A stretch of 64,000 nt of DNA from SG8-30 sp963715485 (GTDB taxonomy: Bacteria > Pseudomonadota > Gammaproteobacteria > Steroidobacterales > Steroidobacteraceae). The notes beneath the pieces were generated by a model. It was not told the origin of the DNA. It searched no databases and saw only the letters and a list, made by a program, of their open reading frames with translations. The position numbers and the translations under genes were made by a program. This document shows positions 27,498 through 36,622 of the stretch, one piece after another; position 1 is the stretch's first letter; the number at the start of each line of letters is the position of its first letter. Location of the stretch: the NCBI GenBank assembly GCA_963715485.1, contig OY970244.1, forward strand, positions 682,001 through 746,000. Reading direction: 5' to 3'.

Positions 27498-28604
27498 CTA
27501 GGGGCCTTCGCAGAGGCCCAGGTCGTTCTCCGCGGAGCACTCACGGCAGGCGCGCCCCACGTCATCCTGGCGCTCGATCACGCAGCGGACAAAGTCCTGC
27601 GCAGTCTCCTGGTCCATGCGGTAGTACGGGTCCTTCGAACCCTGGCACCAGTTGGTTGCACCAGACAGCACACCGGAGATCACGTTCTCAACCGTGCCAT
27701 CCCGTTCCAGGAACATCGGTGAGCCGGAGTCGCCGAAGCAAACCGTATCGTCCCCCTTCTGCACGCTCTGCCGTGGAACCAGCGACGTTGGGTGCACGCC
27801 GGTCACCGGCCCGACGCGCGCGATGCGCTTGACCTCGTTCCCGCCGCCGAGGTCGGACATCGGGCCGAGGCCCGCACCCGGCGGGGTGCCGACCAGCTTC
27901 GCCCAGTTGAGGCCATAGCCGACGCTCACCAGGGGCGTGCCCTTGAGTCCCGGGATTGCGTCGAGCGCGCCGACGGACACCACTGGCAATGGGGAGATGT
28001 CGTAGATCGCTTCTTCGAGGATCAGCACGCCGACGTCGGGTGCGTTCTGCAGGTTCTTCTCGACACGCTTGGCGCGTCCGTCGGGCTGCAGTTGCGGACG
28101 GAGGAAGTCCGGGTGAGTCAGGCCGTGCGCGATCGGCACGCCGGCGTTGCGCCCGGCGACCGCGGCCTTGTGGAACGTCGGCCCGGGCAGCGATCGCGAC
28201 GACTGGTCGCAGCCGTAATCCTCGGTCATGAACGAGGAGTAGGGGACGCCAGCACCCAGCAGGAAGCAGCGAAAGTCATTGCCCGTCGCGAGGACGTCGA
28301 ATGTCACCCACACTTCGTCGTGGTAACCGGCGATGCCGATGTCCTCGACGTAGTTGAATGACGTGCAGTGCGCGGCGGTCAGGATCACCTTCTCCGAGAC
28401 CAGCGCGCCGGAACAGGACTGCTCCGCGTACGCCACCTCCGGCGGGCCGTCTTCGGGCAGGTACACGAAGTACTCGTAATACCCGGCGGCGGCCGGGAAG
28501 AGGTTCCCGGTGTCGGCGACCCCGTCGCTCGCGATGGCAGGGGCAGTCAGGCACAGGATCGCGACACCGGCGAGGGGCCGGTGCAGGCGAGGCAAGCGGT
28601 TCAT
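27498..28604 (-). CDS. Secreted trypsin-like serine protease (S1)
   Basis: 368 residues from ATG 28604, after a GGGGGACTTCC ribosome site. A signal peptide (LAGVAILCLTAPAIA) is present. The triad is His79 (TAAHC), Asp190 in 'NAPDVGVLI' and Ser293 (GDSGSP). Many cysteines (for example 'CSGALVSE', 'CFLLG', 'CDQSS', and a C-terminal 'CRECSAENDLGLC') imply disulfide bonds. Rhombosortase substrates are often proteases of this type, but no GlyGly-CTERM tail is present here. Upstream, 28605-28885 is a divergent promoter region with no clear motif. Confidence 0.85.
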   Translation of the reverse strand: MNRLPRLHRPLAGVAILCLTAPAIASDGVADTGNLFPAAAGYYEYFVYLPEDGPPEVAYAEQSCSGALVSEKVILTAAHCTSFNYVEDIGIAGYHDEVWVTFDVLATGNDFRCFLLGAGVPYSSFMTEDYGCDQSSRSLPGPTFHKAAVAGRNAGVPIAHGLTHPDFLRPQLQPDGRAKRVEKNLQNAPDVGVLILEEAIYDISPLPVVSVGALDAIPGLKGTPLVSVGYGLNWAKLVGTPPGAGLGPMSDLGGGNEVKRIARVGPVTGVHPTSLVPRQSVQKGDDTVCFGDSGSPMFLERDGTVENVISGVLSGATNWCQGSKDPYYRMDQETAQDFVRCVIERQDDVGRACRECSAENDLGLCEGP

Positions 28605-28885
28605 CGGAAGTCCCCCGGTCCGGGTTGTATCGGCGACGAGTATGGAGCCTGGGCGGGCGGTGCCGCCAGTGGCGCCGGGGCCTGGCCGCCAGCGAAAGGC
28701 AAGCAAACCCCTGCGGGATCGTGCACACTCCGCCAGTCTGGTGATACCTCGTCTTGTTTGAATCGTCCGGCCGCGCCATTCCGGCGCCTCGCCGGCCACG
28801 TTCTCCCAGCTCTGAAGCATCGCCGATACGGCCGGTAGCTTGCTGCCGACCGGGTCCTGTCCATCCATTAAGTGAGTAATCTGAA

Positions 28886-29161
28886 TTGACCAAGCTATTT
28901 GTTGGAAACCTGCCCTTCTCAGCCACCGAAGATTCCGTGCGCGCGTTGTTCGCGCCCCACGGCACCATCGAGTCGCTGGCCCTCATCAACGATCGTGAGA
29001 CCGGCCGCCCCCGCGGTTTCGGCTTCATCGAGATGTCGAGCGCCGATGCCGCGCGCGCGATGTCCGCGCTCAACGGCGTGGACTTCGAAGGGCGTGCGCT
29101 GAAGGTGAACGAAGCGCAGGCGCGCGAGCGCTCGGGCGGCGGCGGAAACCGTCGCTACTGA
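28886..29161 (+). CDS. RRM-domain RNA-binding protein
   Basis: 91 residues starting with TTG. It is a single RRM: RNP2 'LFVGNLPF' (residue 4) and RNP1 'RGFGFIEM', with a short Gly-rich tail (RSGGGGNRRY). Such small RRM proteins in proteobacteria and cyanobacteria bind RNA and are often cold-induced. No ATG fits the conserved N-terminus, so TTG is the start. The ribosome site is weak (GTGAGTAATC), which may limit expression. Confidence 0.9.
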   Translation: MTKLFVGNLPFSATEDSVRALFAPHGTIESLALINDRETGRPRGFGFIEMSSADAARAMSALNGVDFEGRALKVNEAQARERSGGGGNRRY

Positions 29162-29170
29162 GTCCGTGCT

Positions 29171-29200
29171 GGGTGCCGCGCGCAATGCGCGGCACCCTTT
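29171..29200 (+). terminator. Terminator after the RRM gene
   Basis: GGGTGCCGCGC pairs with GCGCGGCACCC around a 5-nt loop, followed by TTT. The stem contains GGTGCC/GGCACC by chance and is not a member of the repeat family. Confidence 0.7.
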
Positions 29201-29215
29201 CGATAAGGAGCGACC

Positions 29216-29356
29216 GTGACCACCGCAGTGATCGTCGGATTGTCCGCGGCCGTGCTGTTCCTCGGGAAGAAGTGGCTCGATGCCCGGACCGAGGTGGCTG
29301 AACTCCGGACGGCGATCGCGACGCTGAAGCGGCGCTCGAAGGCCGGCGCCTGGTGA
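29216..29356 (+). CDS. Small membrane-anchored protein (46 aa)
   Basis: GTG start after AAGGAG. The sequence begins 'VTTAVIVGLSAAVLFLGKKW', one transmembrane helix, then a short charged coiled-coil-like segment ('EVAELRTAIATLKRR'). A +1 change near 29340 would extend it to TAG at 29407 with 'KNPGATPSEVAARLIRR', so the true protein may be about 64 residues. No family is recognised. Confidence 0.45.
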   Translation: MTTAVIVGLSAAVLFLGKKWLDARTEVAELRTAIATLKRRSKAGAW

Positions 29357-29409
29357 AGAACCCGGGCGCCACGCCCAGCGAAGTGGCCGCCCGCTTGATC
29401 CGCCGATAG

Positions 29410-30327
29410 GGATGGAGAGGTGAAGCGCTGGAGCGCTCGGGCAGCGGCGTCCGTTCACCGGGATGGCTTGCTCGAGCGCGGCGCATCAGGGCGTGCGGCC
29501 CGCATAGGTAGGACATCTGAGATCTCACGCAGCATCGGTGCGACAGGCTGCGAGGCGACAGGCTATGGCACGCTCCGTGCTTCCATCCTTCGCGGGCCGC
29601 AGGCCAGCGACTCCGCCGCCGCTCGAGCCTGCAGCAGTTCGGCGCCTGTCAGGGTGTGGCCGCAAAATGAAGGCGCTCGAAACAGCCGCCCGGACATCGG
29701 GCGTGCCGCTGCCGCGACGAATGTCCGCGCCAGGTCGGGAGGTAGGCCAGGCGTGCAGCATGTCGGTGGGGCCGGGATAGATCAGCTTGCCGTCGCGCAG
29801 CGATTTCGCAATGACCAGGTCGAGCCAGCTACCGGTGCCGCCGCCGAAGTAGTCGCCGGCGTGGATGATCGTGGCGCTCAGGCGGCCTTCGACGCATCGC
29901 CGTTGCAGTTCATCCTCGAGCTCCATGCGCAGGCGGCCTTGCGGGAGGTCGGGCCTGCGGCGCGCTGGGCAGCAGCAGTGCGGGCATGCGCTGGCCGTAG
30001 TTGTACACGTTGCCTGGCAGCATGAAGCGTGCGCCGAGTCGCTCGGCGAGGTCCATTGCCGGCCCGCGCCATCGGCATCAGCTGCCTGGGCCACTCTGTA
30101 TAGGGCGGGTTGAGTGCGTGGACCAGCGCCTGCGGGCCCGCGGCGTCCTGCGCGAGGCTGTCGATGTCGTCGATCGCTGCCGTGATGACGCGGGCCTTCG
30201 CAGGCATGCCGGGTGCGGGCGCGCGCCGCACCGAGGCGACGACCTGCCAGCCTGCCGCATCGAAGGCCTGTGCCGCGGCGAGCCCGAAGCGGCCGTTGGC
30301 GCCGAGGATGAGGACGGTGGATCGCAT
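29410..30327 (-). pseudogene. NAD(P)-dependent epimerase/dehydratase-like protein, several frame breaks
   Basis: The ATG at 30327 opens a Rossmann fold ('TVLILGANGRFGLAAAQAF', then 'GWQVVASVRR'). Further pieces in other frames carry 'NPPYTEWP', 'LPGNVYNYGQRMPALL', 'LSATIIHAGDYFGGG', 'SWLDLVIAKSLRDGKLIYPG' and 'FVAAAARPMSGRLF'. At least four shifts are needed. The last fragments ('MSYLCGPHALM') suggest it reaches about 29410, though the exact end cannot be set. This matches short-chain NAD-dependent sugar epimerase-like oxidoreductases. Error or decay cannot be told apart from sequence alone. Confidence 0.6.
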
Positions 30328-30432
30328 GAGGTCTCCCGCCGGCGATGGATCACGACGGCTGGGATCGAACTGTACGGCGTGGGCCCGGGTCCTGGGGCAG
30401 CGGCCGGGCAGGCGAGCCTCGTGTATCTGTCC

Positions 30433-30453
30433 TGCACAGGAAAAACCTGTACA
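30433..30453. promoter_or_regulatory. Inverted repeat in an AT-rich leader before the fasciclin gene
   Basis: TGCACAGG and CCTGTACA are separated by AAAAA. It is in a low-GC stretch (about 30437-30545), unusual for this window, about 100 bases upstream of the fasciclin start. It could be a regulator site; no family is assigned. Confidence 0.35.
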
Positions 30454-30554
30454 AAACCTAAAACCAAAGGCAAACTACGTACGAATTGGCTTGGAGTCTA
30501 GGTCAAGGGAATCGACCGGACGGGACCAATCACGATTTAACGGAGGACAGATCA

Positions 30555-31156
30555 ATGAAGGGGATTCGATTTACCGCGATCGCGGCTGCCGTCACTGCCT
30601 CGCTCGCTCTTGGCCAGGCCGCGCAGGCGGGCGGACCAGTGCCGGGCAAGCCGGGCACTCTGAACATCGTCGAGATCGCGCGGCGGTGAACGGCCGAAGC
30701 GGAGAGTTCAGCTACCTGCTCGGCGCCGTCGGTTGCCTGACCGACTCGGAGGGCAACAACCCGGTCGTGTCGCTGCTGAGCGGCGAGGACAAGCTGACGC
30801 TGTTCGCGCCGACCGATGAGGCCTTCAAGGCGCTGCAGCGTGCGCTGGGCGTGCCCGCGGGTTCCGAGTCGCCCGCGATCACCTGCACGCTGGGCGACGC
30901 GGTCGTTGCGGACGTGCTGTCGTATCACGTGACCGAAGGGCGCCGCTTCGCCAACAGCGTGTTCAACGCTCGGAACTCCAAGATGCTGGAGATGCTGAAC
31001 GGCCAGTACGTGGTCACCAACCCCGGCGCCAAGCTCAACGACGCCGCGGGCCAGACGATCAGCGTGGTGCTCGATCCTCCGGGCCTGTTCAACATCAACG
31101 CCAGCAACGGCGTGATTCACGTGGTCGACACGGTGCTGCTGCCGTTCGCACCCTGA
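30555..31156 (+). CDS. Secreted fasciclin-domain protein, one frame break
   Basis: The ATG at 30555 follows GGAGGACAGATCA. The signal peptide is 'AIAAAVTASLALGQAAQA'. After 'TLNIVEIA' a one-base deletion-type shift near 30675 is needed to continue 'AVNGRSGEFSYLLGAV', then 'KLTLFAPTDEAFKAL' and 'GVIHVVDTVLLPFAP', the FAS1 H1 and H2 boxes. Fasciclin domains mediate adhesion. The repeated GCG/GCGG run at the break suggests an error. The product is about 200 residues, one FAS1 domain. Confidence 0.85.
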
Positions 31157-31180
31157 ACGTTGCTACACAGTCGAGTGCAG

Positions 31181-31213
31181 GAGGCCGCCCCAACGGGCGG
31201 CCTCTCTTCATTT
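31181..31213 (+). terminator. Terminator after the fasciclin gene
   Basis: GAGGCCGCCC, loop CAAC, GGGCGGCCTC, then TCTTCATTT. A perfect 10-bp stem. Confidence 0.8.
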
Positions 31214-31250
31214 GGGGCGCTAATTGAGGCGGCGGCAGGGCAGCCGGCAG

Positions 31251-31277
31251 GATCCCCCGTATCCCCGACCCGGCACC
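31251..31277. repeat. Half copy of the GGTGCCGGG palindromic repeat
   Basis: ATCCCCCGTATCCCCGACCCGGCACC is a right arm lying 40 bases before the histidine kinase start. No left arm is seen. Confidence 0.6.
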
Positions 31278-31316
31278 GATTGCAGTATGGTGACGGCTTG
31301 AGGGGAGGCATCGATC

Positions 31317-32939
31317 ATGGAGGATCGTTCGACCGCCGCGGCGCCTGACGGGCAGCGTCTGGCCCACATCGGGCTCGTGCCGCTGCTCGGTGGCTACGGG
31401 CTGGTGCATGCGTTCGCCACGGCCTGTGGCTACGCGCTGATCCCCTCCGGCCTGTCCCAGGCGATCTTCTGGCCCGCGATGGGTTTGCTGCTCGCCGTGC
31501 TGGTGGCGGCCCCGACCCGCCGTTGGCCCGCGCTTCTCGCCGTCGCGATCGCGGCTGAGATCGTCACCGGGATCATTACCGACACGCTGACGGAGAGCGA
31601 CCCGGTTGCCGCGGGCTGGCGCGTCTTCTTCCCGGTCACCAACGCCCTGGTCTGGGTGGTCGGCGCGCAGTGGATTCGCCTCGTCGTGGGCTGGCCGCCG
31701 CAGCCGTCCTTGCGTGCGTTGACGGCCGCGCTGCTGGGAGCGGCCGTGGCATCGGCAGCGGGGGCGTTCCTCGGCGCACTCGGCATGTTCTACCTGAGGG
31801 GACAGCCGTTCGCGCCGAGCTTCCAGCTCTGGTGGACCAGCGACCTGCTCGGCATCGTGGCCGTCGTGCCGGCGCTGCTGGGGCTGCTGGTGCGCCCCGC
31901 GGACGAGGTGGTCGCGCATGGACGGATCGAGGCTGTCGTCCTGTGGGGGATCGGCGCTGTGCTCACGGTCCTCGTCTTCGGTCAGCGCCCCGCGGGCGGG
32001 CTGTTCCAGGTTCCCTACGTGCTCTTCCCATTGTTCATCTGGGCCGGCGTGCGCTTCCCGCCGCTGCACGTGGCGCTGTTCGGCCTGGCGTTTGCCTTCC
32101 TCGCCTCGGTGATGACGAAGGCCGGCCTGGGTCCGTTCGCCGCGGACGCACGCGACCTGCTCGATGCGGTGACGCCGCTGCAGTACTTCCTGGTGGTGAC
32201 GCTGGTCAGTGCGCTGGGACTGACGCGTGCGGTGGACGACCATCGGCGCACGATCGCCCGGCTCGAGGCGACCGGCAGCAAGCTCAGGCAGACGGCGCGC
32301 GAACTGGTGTCGGTCGAGGAACTTGCCCGCCGCGGCATCGCGCAGGACCTGCATGACGGCCTCGCGCAGGTGGTGGCCGGGCTTCGGATGATGCTGGCGC
32401 CGCTGGTGGCAAACCCTCGCCGTGACGATGCGGGCGAGATCCTGGGGCAGGCCCGGACGATGCTCGGTGAGGCGGAGACGCAGACTCGAAGCCTGCTGGC
32501 CGACCTGAATCCACCGGGGCTCGACGACGCCGGCCTGCTGCCGGCGTTGGAGGTCTTCACGGATCGCATGCAGCGACGGCACGGCCTGGAGGTGTCGATA
32601 GGTGCCGAGGGCGAGGGCGGGATCGTGGCGCTCGCTGCCGAACGGCGAGCGTTGTTGTTCAGGCTGGCCTCGGAACTGCTGATGAATGTCGCCAAGCACG
32701 CGGGCGTGACCGAGGCTGCATTGCAGGTCGAGGCCGGTGCCGGCGGCGAGCGCCTGGTCGTGGTCGATCGCGGCAGGGGATTCGATCCGTCGGCGCCGAT
32801 CCGGCGTACCACGCGAGGCGGGATGGGGCTCGCCAGCGTCCGTGACCGTGTCGCGGCCCTCGGCGGCACCGTCGAGGTCCGGACCGCGCCCGGGGAGGGC
32901 TGTCGCGTCGAGCTGTGGTTGCCGCCCGCGGAGGCCTGA
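31317..32939 (+). CDS. MASE1-domain sensor histidine kinase (NarX/DegS type)
   Basis: 540 residues. Residues 15-305 form the MASE1 membrane sensor with about eight helices ('LSQAIFWPAMGLLLAVLVAA', 'WWTSDLLGIVAVVPALLGL'). A HisKA_3 dimerisation helix carries the phospho-acceptor His346 in 'AQDLHDGLAQV'. The ATPase domain has 'ELLMNVAKHAG' (N-box), 'VVDRGRGFD' and 'RGGMGLASVRDRV' (G-boxes). It is full length. No LuxR-type response regulator is adjacent, so it is an orphan. The convergent neighbour is a GGDEF-EAL protein. Confidence 0.9.
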   Translation: MEDRSTAAAPDGQRLAHIGLVPLLGGYGLVHAFATACGYALIPSGLSQAIFWPAMGLLLAVLVAAPTRRWPALLAVAIAAEIVTGIITDTLTESDPVAAGWRVFFPVTNALVWVVGAQWIRLVVGWPPQPSLRALTAALLGAAVASAAGAFLGALGMFYLRGQPFAPSFQLWWTSDLLGIVAVVPALLGLLVRPADEVVAHGRIEAVVLWGIGAVLTVLVFGQRPAGGLFQVPYVLFPLFIWAGVRFPPLHVALFGLAFAFLASVMTKAGLGPFAADARDLLDAVTPLQYFLVVTLVSALGLTRAVDDHRRTIARLEATGSKLRQTARELVSVEELARRGIAQDLHDGLAQVVAGLRMMLAPLVANPRRDDAGEILGQARTMLGEAETQTRSLLADLNPPGLDDAGLLPALEVFTDRMQRRHGLEVSIGAEGEGGIVALAAERRALLFRLASELLMNVAKHAGVTEAALQVEAGAGGERLVVVDRGRGFDPSAPIRRTTRGGMGLASVRDRVAALGGTVEVRTAPGEGCRVELWLPPAEA

Positions 32940-32958
32940 CGGCACGACCTTCTGCCCC

Positions 32959-33021
32959 GGTGTCGAAGGTCGGGGTTGTCACCGCCAATTCCGAAACCCC
33001 CGAAACCCCCGACCCGGCATC
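32959..33021. repeat. Degenerate copy of the GGTGCCGGG palindromic repeat
   Basis: The right arm is CCCCCGAAACCCCCGACCCGGCATC. The left part (GGTGTCGAAGGTCGGGGTTGTC) is a decayed left arm. It sits between the convergent kinase and GGDEF-EAL genes, two bases from the stop at 33024. Confidence 0.6.
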
Positions 33022-33023
33022 GG

Positions 33024-35633
33024 TTACTTCGGTCGTTTCCTGCGGGCCTTGGCGCGCTCGCGGTTGAAGGGCACGACGCCGGAGTCCCGCCCAAGCGGCT
33101 CCGCCGCGGCCAGGATGGACTCGGCCATCAACGCCTCGAGCCGGGCGGCACTGGTCCGTGCGAAGTGCGGGATCTCGTCCGCCGGCATCGGCCGGGCCGT
33201 GAGGAATCCCTGGATGTCCACGGGCCCGCAGCCGGCCAGCCAGGCGAGCTGGTCACGGCGTTCGATGCCCTCGATGGTCACGCCGAGCCCGAGGCTGTGA
33301 CAGACGTCGATGATCGACCTCGCCAGCGACTCCGTGCGGCGGTTGTCCGGGGCATCGACGATGAGGCTGCGGTCGAGCTTTACCCGCCTCAGCGGCAGGC
33401 GGGAAAGCGAGTTGAGCGACGAGTAGCCGGTGCCGAAGTCGTCGAGCACGAGATCGAGCCCGCCGTCTCCCATCTGCTGCAGCACCTCGATCGTCGAAGA
33501 CGAGGTCTGGAACGCGGTCTCGGTCAGCTCGAGTTCGATCGCGCCCGCCGGCAGGCCGTGCCGCTCCATCGTGTCGTTGAGCCGTTCCACGAAACGGCTG
33601 TCCAGCAGCTGGTGCACCGACACGTTCACTGCGACGCGTGCGTCCTCGAACCCGTCCCGGCGCCAGGCGGCGACGGCGGCCGCGGCGTTCTGCAGCGCCC
33701 ACTCGCCGATTTCCATGATCAGTCCCGACTGCTCGGCGATCGCGATGAACTCGCTGGCGGGAACCGGCTCCTTGCCCGGCCGGTTCCACCGAAGCAGCGC
33801 CTCGACCGCCGTGGTCGATCCGTCGGTGATGCGCACCTGCGGCTGGAACAGCAGCGACAGCTCCCCTCCCTCGATCGCCCGACGCAGCGACTGTTCCAGT
33901 GCGAAGCGGGCCTCTGATCCTTCCAGCAGGGATGGCGAGAACGTCGCAACGCGGTTGCGGCCGAGTTCCTTGGCCCGGAACAGCGCGGCGTCCGCGGCAC
34001 GCACCAGCGACGCCGCATCGTCCGCATGCTCCGGCAGCCAGGCGACGCCGACGCTCACGCTGACCAGGATCTCGCGGCCGCCCAGGTTCAGCGGCGCGCG
34101 GAAGCCGTTCACGATCCGCGCTGCCAGTTCCCGGGTCCGCTCGTCCGTGCCGGTGCGCTCCAGCACGACCACGAACTCGTCGCCACCGAGCCGCGCAATG
34201 AAGCGATCCTCCCCCGCCAGCAGCTTCAGCCGGTCGGCGACCCTGCGCAGCAGCGAGTCGCCGATGCTGTGGCCGAAGTTGTCGTTGATGACCTTGAAGT
34301 TGTCGATGTCCAGGGCGATCAGGCCGAGCACGCCGCCGCGCCGGTCGACGGTTCGTGCCGCCCGTCGCAGGTGGTTGAAGGCGTAGCGGCGGTTCGGCAG
34401 CCCGGTCAGGGGGTCGTGGTTCGCCAGGTGCGTGAGCTTGCGGGTTCGCGCACGTACGCGACCTTCGAGCAGGCGCTGGTGGCGTGCGACCTCCCTGTCC
34501 GCCTCGGCCAGCTGAACGGCCATCTGGTTGAAGGCCTCTCCCAGCTCCTCCAGCTCGCGTGCGCCCCCGGGCGGCACGCGGATGTCGTGGTTGCCACGCG
34601 CCAGGACATGCGTTGCCCTGGTCAGCCGGCGGACCGGGCGCGTGACGCCCAGCATGGTCACGAGCGAGACGACGAGCGTGACGCCGAGCACCAGGTAGGT
34701 GAGGTGACGGATCGCGCGATCTGCCGAAAGGGTCGCATCCGCCGCGCTGTTGGCCGAGCGCGCCACCGCCCTGCTGACCGGCGCGGCCAGGGCGGCGTCG
34801 AGGCGCAGCGGCAGCTGCAGGCCGGATTCCGTGAACTGCCCGCGCAACTGCTCGATCCGGGCATCCTGCTCGACCAGCGTCTGGCGCAGTTCCGCCACGC
34901 GATCGAGGTCTTCCTCGACGAGCTCGATCCAGACTCGGCCGGGCGCCCTGGACAGTCCGTCACGATGCATCTCGAGGGTCGATCGCAGGCGGCCGATGGC
35001 CTGGTGCAGCGGGAGGTCCGTTGCGCCTGCCGGGTTGACCAGGTAGCCGCTGAAGGTCGTGCGCAGGTGTCCCAGCGACAGCTCCAGGTCCGCATAGGCA
35101 CGCTTCGAGTACGCCGGGTCCGGCAGCCCCGCGTCGAGGTCGAACGCCTTCGACACCCGCGCCGTCAGCACGTCGAGGACGTCACGCAGCTCGGCCAGCG
35201 CGGTCTGGCGCGTGGCGCCGAATTCGATCAGCGACCAGCCGACCTGCGTATGTTCGCGCGCCTCGCCGAGGAAGCGCTCGATCTCCGGCTGTGCCGCCGG
35301 TTGCAGGTCGCCGTAGGTGTCGAGGGTCGCGAGCAGTTCCTGCTCTGCCTTCGCCACGAGCTCGCGACTGGACTGCGTCGGCTGGCGCACTTCAGCCAGC
35401 ACGGCACGGTCGAAGTCGGCGACCCGGTAGGTCAGGGCATCGGCGACCCGCGCCAGCGGGACCTGGGCGCTCTTGGTCTCGTTCAGCGTCTCGATGGCCG
35501 CCCGCAGGTCCCGCTGGGCCGCCTCGTGACCGTACAGGAGGACGATCGCGATGACGGCGAAGCCCAGCGCCAGGCGCGGCACGAGGCCGAGGCGGAAACG
35601 CTTGCGACCAGTTGCGGGCGGTGGAAAGGCCAT
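33024..35633 (-). CDS. Membrane-anchored GGDEF-EAL cyclic-di-GMP protein
   Basis: 869 residues from ATG 35633. Layout: transmembrane helix ('LALGFAVIAIVLLYGHEAA'), a long periplasmic helical sensor (about 45-320), a second transmembrane helix ('LTYLVLGVTLVVSLVTMLG'), a HAMP domain, GGDEF (GGDEF near residue 484) and EAL (EAL near residue 608). In EAL, 'VEALLRWNR', 'ELELTETAF', 'DDFGTGYSSL' and 'KLDRSLI' keep the metal and substrate residues. Both activities could be real, although one often regulates the other. It responds to an unknown periplasmic signal. Confidence 0.95.
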   Translation of the reverse strand: MAFPPPATGRKRFRLGLVPRLALGFAVIAIVLLYGHEAAQRDLRAAIETLNETKSAQVPLARVADALTYRVADFDRAVLAEVRQPTQSSRELVAKAEQELLATLDTYGDLQPAAQPEIERFLGEAREHTQVGWSLIEFGATRQTALAELRDVLDVLTARVSKAFDLDAGLPDPAYSKRAYADLELSLGHLRTTFSGYLVNPAGATDLPLHQAIGRLRSTLEMHRDGLSRAPGRVWIELVEEDLDRVAELRQTLVEQDARIEQLRGQFTESGLQLPLRLDAALAAPVSRAVARSANSAADATLSADRAIRHLTYLVLGVTLVVSLVTMLGVTRPVRRLTRATHVLARGNHDIRVPPGGARELEELGEAFNQMAVQLAEADREVARHQRLLEGRVRARTRKLTHLANHDPLTGLPNRRYAFNHLRRAARTVDRRGGVLGLIALDIDNFKVINDNFGHSIGDSLLRRVADRLKLLAGEDRFIARLGGDEFVVVLERTGTDERTRELAARIVNGFRAPLNLGGREILVSVSVGVAWLPEHADDAASLVRAADAALFRAKELGRNRVATFSPSLLEGSEARFALEQSLRRAIEGGELSLLFQPQVRITDGSTTAVEALLRWNRPGKEPVPASEFIAIAEQSGLIMEIGEWALQNAAAAVAAWRRDGFEDARVAVNVSVHQLLDSRFVERLNDTMERHGLPAGAIELELTETAFQTSSSTIEVLQQMGDGGLDLVLDDFGTGYSSLNSLSRLPLRRVKLDRSLIVDAPDNRRTESLARSIIDVCHSLGLGVTIEGIERRDQLAWLAGCGPVDIQGFLTARPMPADEIPHFARTSAARLEALMAESILAAAEPLGRDSGVVPFNRERAKARRKRPK

Positions 35634-35764
35634 GGTGGGAACTCTAGGCAGGGAGCCCGTGCGCCGACGACGAAGTCGACATATTACGCAGGTCACGGGC
35701 CAGATCTGCGACGCGCGTATGCTTGCGTTGCAGTATCCACCGATCCATGAGGAAATCCCCGTTT

Positions 35765-36053
35765 ATGCAGCCGAGCGATCCCGACCGCCCACCACCCGTC
35801 GTGGTGCCTCCACGACGAGCTGTCGCCGTCCGCGCTGCGCGGGGTGATCGAGTCGTTCGTGCTGCGCGAGGGAACCGACTACGGCGATCGCGACGTGCCG
35901 CTGGAGGAGAAGGTGGCCGCGGTGCAGGGCCAGCTCGAGCGTGGCGAGGCGCGCATCCTCTTCGACCCGGTCACGGAGACCCTCGACATCATCGTCGTGC
36001 CGCAGCGCGAGCGCCGCGGGCGGCGGGGCGACGCCGGGACCGGGGACGTGTAG
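35765..36053 (+). CDS. yheU: YheU family protein, one frame break
   Basis: The ATG at 35765 gives 'MQPSDPDRPPPVVVP', then a +1 shift near 35810 joins to 'HDELSPSALRGVIESFVLRE', 'GTDYGDRDVPLEEKVAAV' and 'LFDPVTETLDIIVVP', a standard YheU profile with a Pro-rich N-terminus. YheU is a small, conserved gammaproteobacterial protein of unknown function, about 72 residues in E. coli; this one is about 95 because of extra tails. The conserved body is intact. Confidence 0.7.
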
Positions 36054-36082
36054 CATCGCCGGCAGTTCGTACGGAGCCGTGC

Positions 36083-36169
36083 ATGGCCAAGCTGCTGATC
36101 ACTTTCCTCGTCATCTTCGTGGTCATCGTCGTCTCGACGCGGCTGGGGCGCTGGGGCCGGCGCAAGTAG
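36083..36169 (+). CDS. Predicted membrane micropeptide (28 aa)
   Basis: The ATG at 36083 opens a short frame with one transmembrane helix ('LLITFLVIFVVIVVS') and a basic C-terminus (RLGRWGRRK). It lies between YheU and DUF805 genes on the same strand. There is no strong ribosome site, so it may be chance, but the strong helix with positive-inside tail is like known micropeptides. Confidence 0.35.
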   Translation: MAKLLITFLVIFVVIVVSTRLGRWGRRK

Positions 36170-36211
36170 TGTCCCGCCTTGCGGGATGACACGCACGAGG
36201 GAGTCACGACT

Positions 36212-36583
36212 ATGAACTGGTACATGGAAGCCCTTCGAAAGTACGCCACCTTCACCGGGCGCGCACGCCGCAAGGAATTCTGGTTCTTCCAGCTGTTCGT
36301 GCTCCTGATCGCGCTGGTGTTGTCCTTCGTGGACCGCCTGTTCGGCGTGTTCGACGGCGAGACAGGCGTAGGCGTCCTGAGCGGAATCTTCTCCCTCGCG
36401 ATGTTTCTTCCGAGCCTCGCCGTCAGCATACGGCGCCTGCACGATACCGACCGTACCGGCTGGTGGGCATTGCTCTATTTCGTGCCGTTGCTCGGCTTCC
36501 TCGTCCTGCTGGTGTTCTTCGTCCTCGACGGAACCCCGGGCGGCAATCGCTACGGCGACAACCCGAAGGGCGTCGAGGCCTGA
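36212..36583 (+). CDS. DUF805 membrane protein
   Basis: 123 residues with 'YATFTGRARRKEFWFFQLF', 'SLAVSIRRLHDTDRTGWWAL' and 'NRYGDNP', which define DUF805. Three to four transmembrane helices. The family (for example YhaH) is widespread and of unknown function. The ATG at 36212 is preceded by GAGGGAG. Confidence 0.9.
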   Translation: MNWYMEALRKYATFTGRARRKEFWFFQLFVLLIALVLSFVDRLFGVFDGETGVGVLSGIFSLAMFLPSLAVSIRRLHDTDRTGWWALLYFVPLLGFLVLLVFFVLDGTPGGNRYGDNPKGVEA

Positions 36584-36622
36584 CGCGAGCCACATGGCGC
36601 GGATGGCCGGCAGCCGGGTGTC

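Noticed and set aside
27498..28604. Rhombosortase substrate among the secreted trypsin-like proteases
   Set aside because: The C-terminus ends in Cys-rich sequence without a GlyGly-CTERM motif or terminal transmembrane helix.
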